Shown here: positions 14,328-16,915 of the stretch, one piece after another
Position numbering within the stretch: the first letter of the stretch is position 1
How the letters are laid out: each line of letters starts with the position of its first letter
DNA from: an uncultured Roseburia sp.
Lineage (GTDB): Bacteria; Bacillota; Clostridia; Lachnospirales; Lachnospiraceae
Assembly: GCA_934292805.1 (NCBI GenBank)
Contig: CAKQXQ010000046.1
Coordinates: 1-16,915 of the forward strand
Direction of reading: 5' to 3'
DNA length: 16,915 nt
The notes under the pieces: model-generated
Databases searched by the model: none
Seen by the model: only the letters and a program-made list of their open reading frames with translations
Told to the model about the DNA's origin: nothing
Position numbers and translations under genes: made by a program

Positions 14328-15842
14328 TTATTCTTCTTCCTCTTCCGGTTCATCCTTAGCCCAGCCGTAAGCATATTTCACTGCTTTATTCCAGCCTTTT
14401 CTCTTAGCCAGACGATCTTCTTCGCTCATCTGTGGTGTGAATACCTGATCGATGCCCTGGTTCTTGATAACATCATCTTTGTTCTTCCAGTATCCAACTG
14501 CAAGACCTGCAAGATAAGCTGCTCCCATCGCTGTTGTCTCAACACAGCTTGGACGCATAACCGGTGCATTGATCATATCTGCCTGGAACTGCATCAGGAA
14601 GTTGTTGGCACTTGCACCACCATCTACCTTTAAGGATTTCAATTCCACACCTGTGTCTGCACGCATGGCATCGATAACATCGCAAACCTGAAGATCGATC
14701 GATTCCAGTGTTGCTCGGATGATGTGGTTTTTCGTGGTTCCTCTTGTGATGCCGACAATCGTTCCTCTTGCATACTGATCCCAGTGAGGAGCGCCAAGAC
14801 CGGTAAATGCCGGAACTACATAGCAGCCATGTGTTCCGTGTACTTTCTTCGCCATATATTCAGAATCAACTGCTGAATCGATCAGCTTCATATTGTCACG
14901 CAGCCACTGGATTGCTGCTCCTGCTACGAAAATAGAACCTTCCAGTGCATAGTTTACTTTTCCGTCAAGTCCCCATGCGATCGTTGTTACCAGACCATTC
15001 TTGGAGAATACTGGCTTCTCTCCGATATTCATCAGAAGGAAACAGCCTGTTCCGTATGTATTCTTTGCTTCGCCTGCATGAAAACATGTCTGTCCGAAAA
15101 GTGCGGCCTGCTGGTCACCTGCTGCACCTGCGATCGGTATCTCATCTCCTAAGAAGGACGGATCTGTGTAGCCGTAAATCTGGCTGGATGGAACCGGTGT
15201 CGGAAGCATGCTCTCCGGAATATCAAGTTCTTCTAAGATTTCTTTGTCCCAGCATAGATCATTAATATTAAACAGCATCGTTCTTGATGCGTTGGAATAA
15301 TCCGTCACATGCACAGCTCCCTTTGTGAACTTCCAGATCAGCCATGTCTCTACTGTACCAAATAACAGTTTTCCTTCATTCGCAAGCTCTCTTGCCCCTT
15401 TAACATTATCTAAGATCCATTTGATCTTCGTTGCTGAAAAATATGCATCGATGATAAGACCTGTTTTCTTACGATAGGTTTCCTCAAGTCCCTTCGCTTT
15501 CAGGCTGTCTGCGATATCAGATGTTCTGCGGCACTGCCATACGATCGCATTATAGATTGGTTCCCCGGTCTCTTTGTTCCATACGATCGATGTCTCACGC
15601 TGGTTTGTGATACCGATCGCTGCGATATCAGAAGCAGATGCACCGATCATGTTCATTGCTTCTACTGATACACCAAGCATGGATGACCAGATTTCATTTG
15701 CATCATGCTCAACCCATCCCGGATTCGGGAAAAACTGGCGGAACTCCTTCTGTGCCATAGAACAGATCTCACCCTTTTCATTGAATAAAATACAACGGTT
15801 GCTTGTTGTTCCCGCGTCTAATGCCATTACATATTTTGCCAT
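14328..15842 (-). CDS. glpK: Glycerol kinase
   Basis: A 504-residue FGGY-family kinase that phosphorylates glycerol to sn-glycerol-3-phosphate with ATP, trapping it after uptake. Visible are the phosphate-1 loop DAGTTSNR (9-16), glycerol-binding R82-E83 (ITNQRETS) and Y134, catalytic D243 (AGAAGDQQAALFGQ), KNTYGTGCFLLMN, the WLRDN helix, and the FGGY-type VDGGASANNFLMQFQAD. Length fits E. coli GlpK (502). The start MAKYVMALDAG follows AAAGGAG; a 25-residue in-frame extension through the leader (MRERDCEHL...) is rejected. The C-terminus is strongly acidic (DEPEEEEE). It stands alone here, with no glpF, glpD or glpP gene in the window, behind a long leader with an attenuator-like hairpin. Confidence 0.97.
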   Translation of the reverse strand: MAKYVMALDAGTTSNRCILFNEKGEICSMAQKEFRQFFPNPGWVEHDANEIWSSMLGVSVEAMNMIGASASDIAAIGITNQRETSIVWNKETGEPIYNAIVWQCRRTSDIADSLKAKGLEETYRKKTGLIIDAYFSATKIKWILDNVKGARELANEGKLLFGTVETWLIWKFTKGAVHVTDYSNASRTMLFNINDLCWDKEILEELDIPESMLPTPVPSSQIYGYTDPSFLGDEIPIAGAAGDQQAALFGQTCFHAGEAKNTYGTGCFLLMNIGEKPVFSKNGLVTTIAWGLDGKVNYALEGSIFVAGAAIQWLRDNMKLIDSAVDSEYMAKKVHGTHGCYVVPAFTGLGAPHWDQYARGTIVGITRGTTKNHIIRATLESIDLQVCDVIDAMRADTGVELKSLKVDGGASANNFLMQFQADMINAPVMRPSCVETTAMGAAYLAGLAVGYWKNKDDVIKNQGIDQVFTPQMSEEDRLAKRKGWNKAVKYAYGWAKDEPEEEEE

Positions 15843-16068
15843 AGCTAATTCTTCTCCTTTCGATTCTGTTGCAAAGCTTCTACGCTTTGCCAGATGTTCA
15901 CAATCTCTTTCACGCAATTTCTTACGTAATTACTATTCCAGACATAAAAATCGGAGATGAAAAATACAAGTATACCGCCGTCCCCACAGCCGTATCACTT
16001 CAAATCATCTCCGCTCTCTGATTCTTATTCATTTGTCTGATTCTGTCTGGACTTTTCGTTCCATTGAT
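15843..16068 (-). ncRNA. Long glpK leader with an attenuator-like hairpin
   Basis: About 225 nt separate the predicted start from the glpK ATG. On the transcript strand CGGAGATGA (15952-15960 complement pairs with 16005-16013) closes a long hairpin. Inside it AAGTgATACgGC pairs with GCgGTATACTT, and the 3' arm TCATCTCCG is followed at once by ATTTTT. This has the form of an intrinsic terminator inside the leader. A second perfect hairpin GCAAAGC / GCTTTGC (15871-15890) lies nearer the gene. Known: glycerol genes of Bacillus are controlled by GlpP antitermination at a leader terminator. That this leader works the same way is inference. Confidence 0.5.
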
Positions 16069-16074
16069 AGAATC

Positions 16075-16102
16075 ATTATAGCATATGTGCATAAAAAAGC
16101 AA
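16075..16102 (-). promoter_or_regulatory. Promoter of glpK
   Basis: On the minus strand TTGCTT (16097-16102), 16-base spacer, consensus TATAAT (16075-16080). The spacer contains the partial dyad ATGCACATATGC, which might bind a regulator. Confidence 0.55.
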
Positions 16103-16182
16103 TGTTTTACTGAGAATTTTTATATATTTTTATTGTGCATTTTCTTTTATGATACGCTTTCTCTGTTTCACCTCTTTTTTGT

Positions 16183-16257
16183 TTATTGAATTCTTGCCAT
16201 CTCCGGATTCGTCTTATAGTAAACTGCTCTTGAAACCTTGCTTTTCTCCAGATACAT
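16183..16257 (-). CDS. Candidate small ORF, 24 residues
   Basis: Reads MYLEKSKVSRAVYY followed by KTNPEMARIQ and stop. Its only strong support is a textbook ribosome binding site, AGGAGG, eight bases upstream of the ATG. The peptide is basic, has no membrane segment and matches nothing I recognise. It lies between the 3' end of the AAA-ATPase-like gene and the glpK promoter, directly after a tandem 12-base repeat. It could be a small protein, a leader peptide, or the remnant of a decayed gene. The rest of 16103-16438 shows no other gene. Confidence 0.3.
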   Translation of the reverse strand: MYLEKSKVSRAVYYKTNPEMARIQ

Positions 16258-16272
16258 TGTTGTTACCTCCTG

Positions 16273-16338
16273 CACTTCAATATCACTTCAAAGTCAACTT
16301 CAAAGTCACTTCAATCAAATTTCATTTTACTTTGAAGT
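16273..16338. repeat. Short tandem repeat of ACTTCAAAGTCA with an inverted copy
   Basis: ACTTCAAAGTCA occurs twice in exact tandem (16285-16296 and 16297-16308), flanked by diverged copies CACTTCAATAT (16273-16283) and CTTCAATCA (16309-16317). The inverted form ACTTTGAAGT follows at 16329-16338 and could pair with any copy. It may be an array of protein-binding half-sites or simple slippage. Confidence 0.75.
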
Positions 16339-16438
16339 ACAGTTCTATTCTTCCCATACCTGGTAAAGTCGATTCTGTTTTCCGATACTCTGTAATAAAA
16401 AATTTGACTATTTATGCGCCGTCACAATACTGGTTATA

Positions 16439-16915
16439 TTACCCCACTGCAACTTCCACTCTTTTTCCGCAGAATGCCACACCATATTTATAAATCACTT
16501 CTACTCCTGCCGCCCGCAGTTCCGTATCATATTGTTTTTCCTGAATCTGTTTTAGTGCCGTCTCCGACAACTGTTTCAGGCTCTCTTCGGTACCATTTTT
16601 TTCTGCTTTCAGTTCAATGACAATACCCGGAAGACCTTTCTTTACCGGTTTCAACTGGATATCATAGCGTCCTTCGCCAGACTCCCTGTTGGATGTAACA
16701 AAAAATCCTCCCAGCAATGCACAAAGTCCCAGCATAAACCCATGATAAAAATTCTCTCCGACTGTATCAAACGAGCTTGCCGATTCCATCAGCAATGTCT
16801 GTATCTGTGTCTTCAACTTTCTGTTATCTCCTGAAAAAATTGCTTCCTGTACTGCAATTGCAGTTGACTGCGGAATCATAGTTTCGAATTTCTGCAGGAT
16901 TTCCTTGTGATACAC
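16439..16915 (-). CDS. AAA-ATPase-like / PD-(D/E)XK nuclease-domain protein, C-terminal 158 residues (runs off the window)
   Basis: The reading frame is open to the window edge, so the true start lies outside; the first codon seen (GTG) is internal. The visible part is the C-terminal PD-(D/E)XK nuclease-like domain (DUF1703, PF08011 type) usually joined to an N-terminal AAA-ATPase-like domain in proteins of about 500-600 residues. The core is readable: E54 in ENFYHGFMLGL, SNRESGEGRYDIQLKP with D85, and IVIELK with E101 and K103, the E...D...ExK nuclease pattern, so the active site looks intact. Such genes occur in many copies in gut Firmicutes and Bacteroidetes and their role is unknown; defence or mobile-element functions have been suggested. 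Confidence 0.82.
   Translation of the reverse strand: MYHKEILQKFETMIPQSTAIAVQEAIFSGDNRKLKTQIQTLLMESASSFDTVGENFYHGFMLGLCALLGGFFVTSNRESGEGRYDIQLKPVKKGLPGIVIELKAEKNGTEESLKQLSETALKQIQEKQYDTELRAAGVEVIYKYGVAFCGKRVEVAVG

Noticed and set aside
14130..14633. 167-codon plus-strand ORF with hydrophobic, Cys-rich translation
   Set aside because: It crosses the glpK terminator and the 3' end of glpK in antisense and lacks a ribosome binding site.
15843..15917. 25-residue N-terminal extension of glycerol kinase
   Set aside because: It passes through a leader hairpin and the ribosome binding site, and the family begins at MAKYVMALDAG.
16149..16493. 114-codon plus-strand ORF between glpK and the nuclease-domain gene
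   Set aside because: No ribosome binding site, low-complexity Ser/Phe/Leu-rich translation, and it runs into an opposing real gene.
1..16915. CRISPR arrays, tRNA/rRNA genes, prophage or plasmid origin
   Set aside because: No regularly spaced repeats, no cloverleaf with CCA end, no rRNA landmarks and no phage or replication genes were seen.

Overview
The window looks like chromosomal DNA of an anaerobic low-GC Firmicute, most likely a gut Lachnospiraceae-type Clostridium relative. The signs are strong AGGAGG-type ribosome binding sites, consensus TTGACA/TATAAT promoters, a Firmicute gene mix, and proteins typical of that group (an AAA-ATPase-like/PD-(D/E)XK protein, an IS1182-family transposase, a group IIC-type intron). 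The family assignment comes from recognising proteins by eye, without any search.

Layout. (1) Bases 1-653 hold the ribosomal protein pair rplM-rpsI on the minus strand, behind a perfect consensus promoter and a folded leader of about 140 nt. (2) Bases 794-3671 hold a minus-strand nucleoside-salvage cluster read udp -> deoB -> deoC: uridine phosphorylase frees ribose-1-phosphate, phosphopentomutase moves the phosphate, and deoxyribose-phosphate aldolase feeds glycolysis. A GntR/HutC regulator (4039-4770) is transcribed divergently, and three copies of a TGTCTAWTT half-site lie in the shared intergenic region, one inside the udp promoter spacer. (3) Bases 4830-9500 hold carA-carB (carbamoyl phosphate synthetase, pyrimidine/arginine synthesis) on the minus strand. 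It has a structured 5' leader with a terminator-like hairpin, and an unusual 172-nt carA-carB gap with four consecutive hairpins. (4) Bases 9576-12091 hold a MarR regulator divergent from a 608-residue membrane protein that joins an alpha/beta hydrolase to eight C-terminal membrane helices; a perfect 7-2-7 palindrome overlaps the hydrolase promoter. (5) Bases 12133-14120 are a nested mobile region: a group IIC-type self-splicing intron starts 5 bases after the terminator of the hydrolase gene, has no intron-encoded protein, and is broken within domain V by an IS1182-family insertion sequence, with the intron 3' end found on the other side. (6) Bases 14244-16102 hold glpK (glycerol kinase) on the minus strand with a terminator, a promoter and a long leader carrying an attenuator-like hairpin. 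(7) Bases 16183-16915 hold a possible 24-residue ORF, a small tandem repeat, and the C-terminal part of an AAA-ATPase-like/PD-(D/E)XK protein that runs off the window.

Most of the window is core metabolism. The parts most worth a second look are the intron/insertion-sequence nest after a terminator, the multi-hairpin element between carA and carB, the possible attenuators ahead of carA and glpK, the GntR half-site array, and the hydrolase-membrane fusion with its MarR palindrome.
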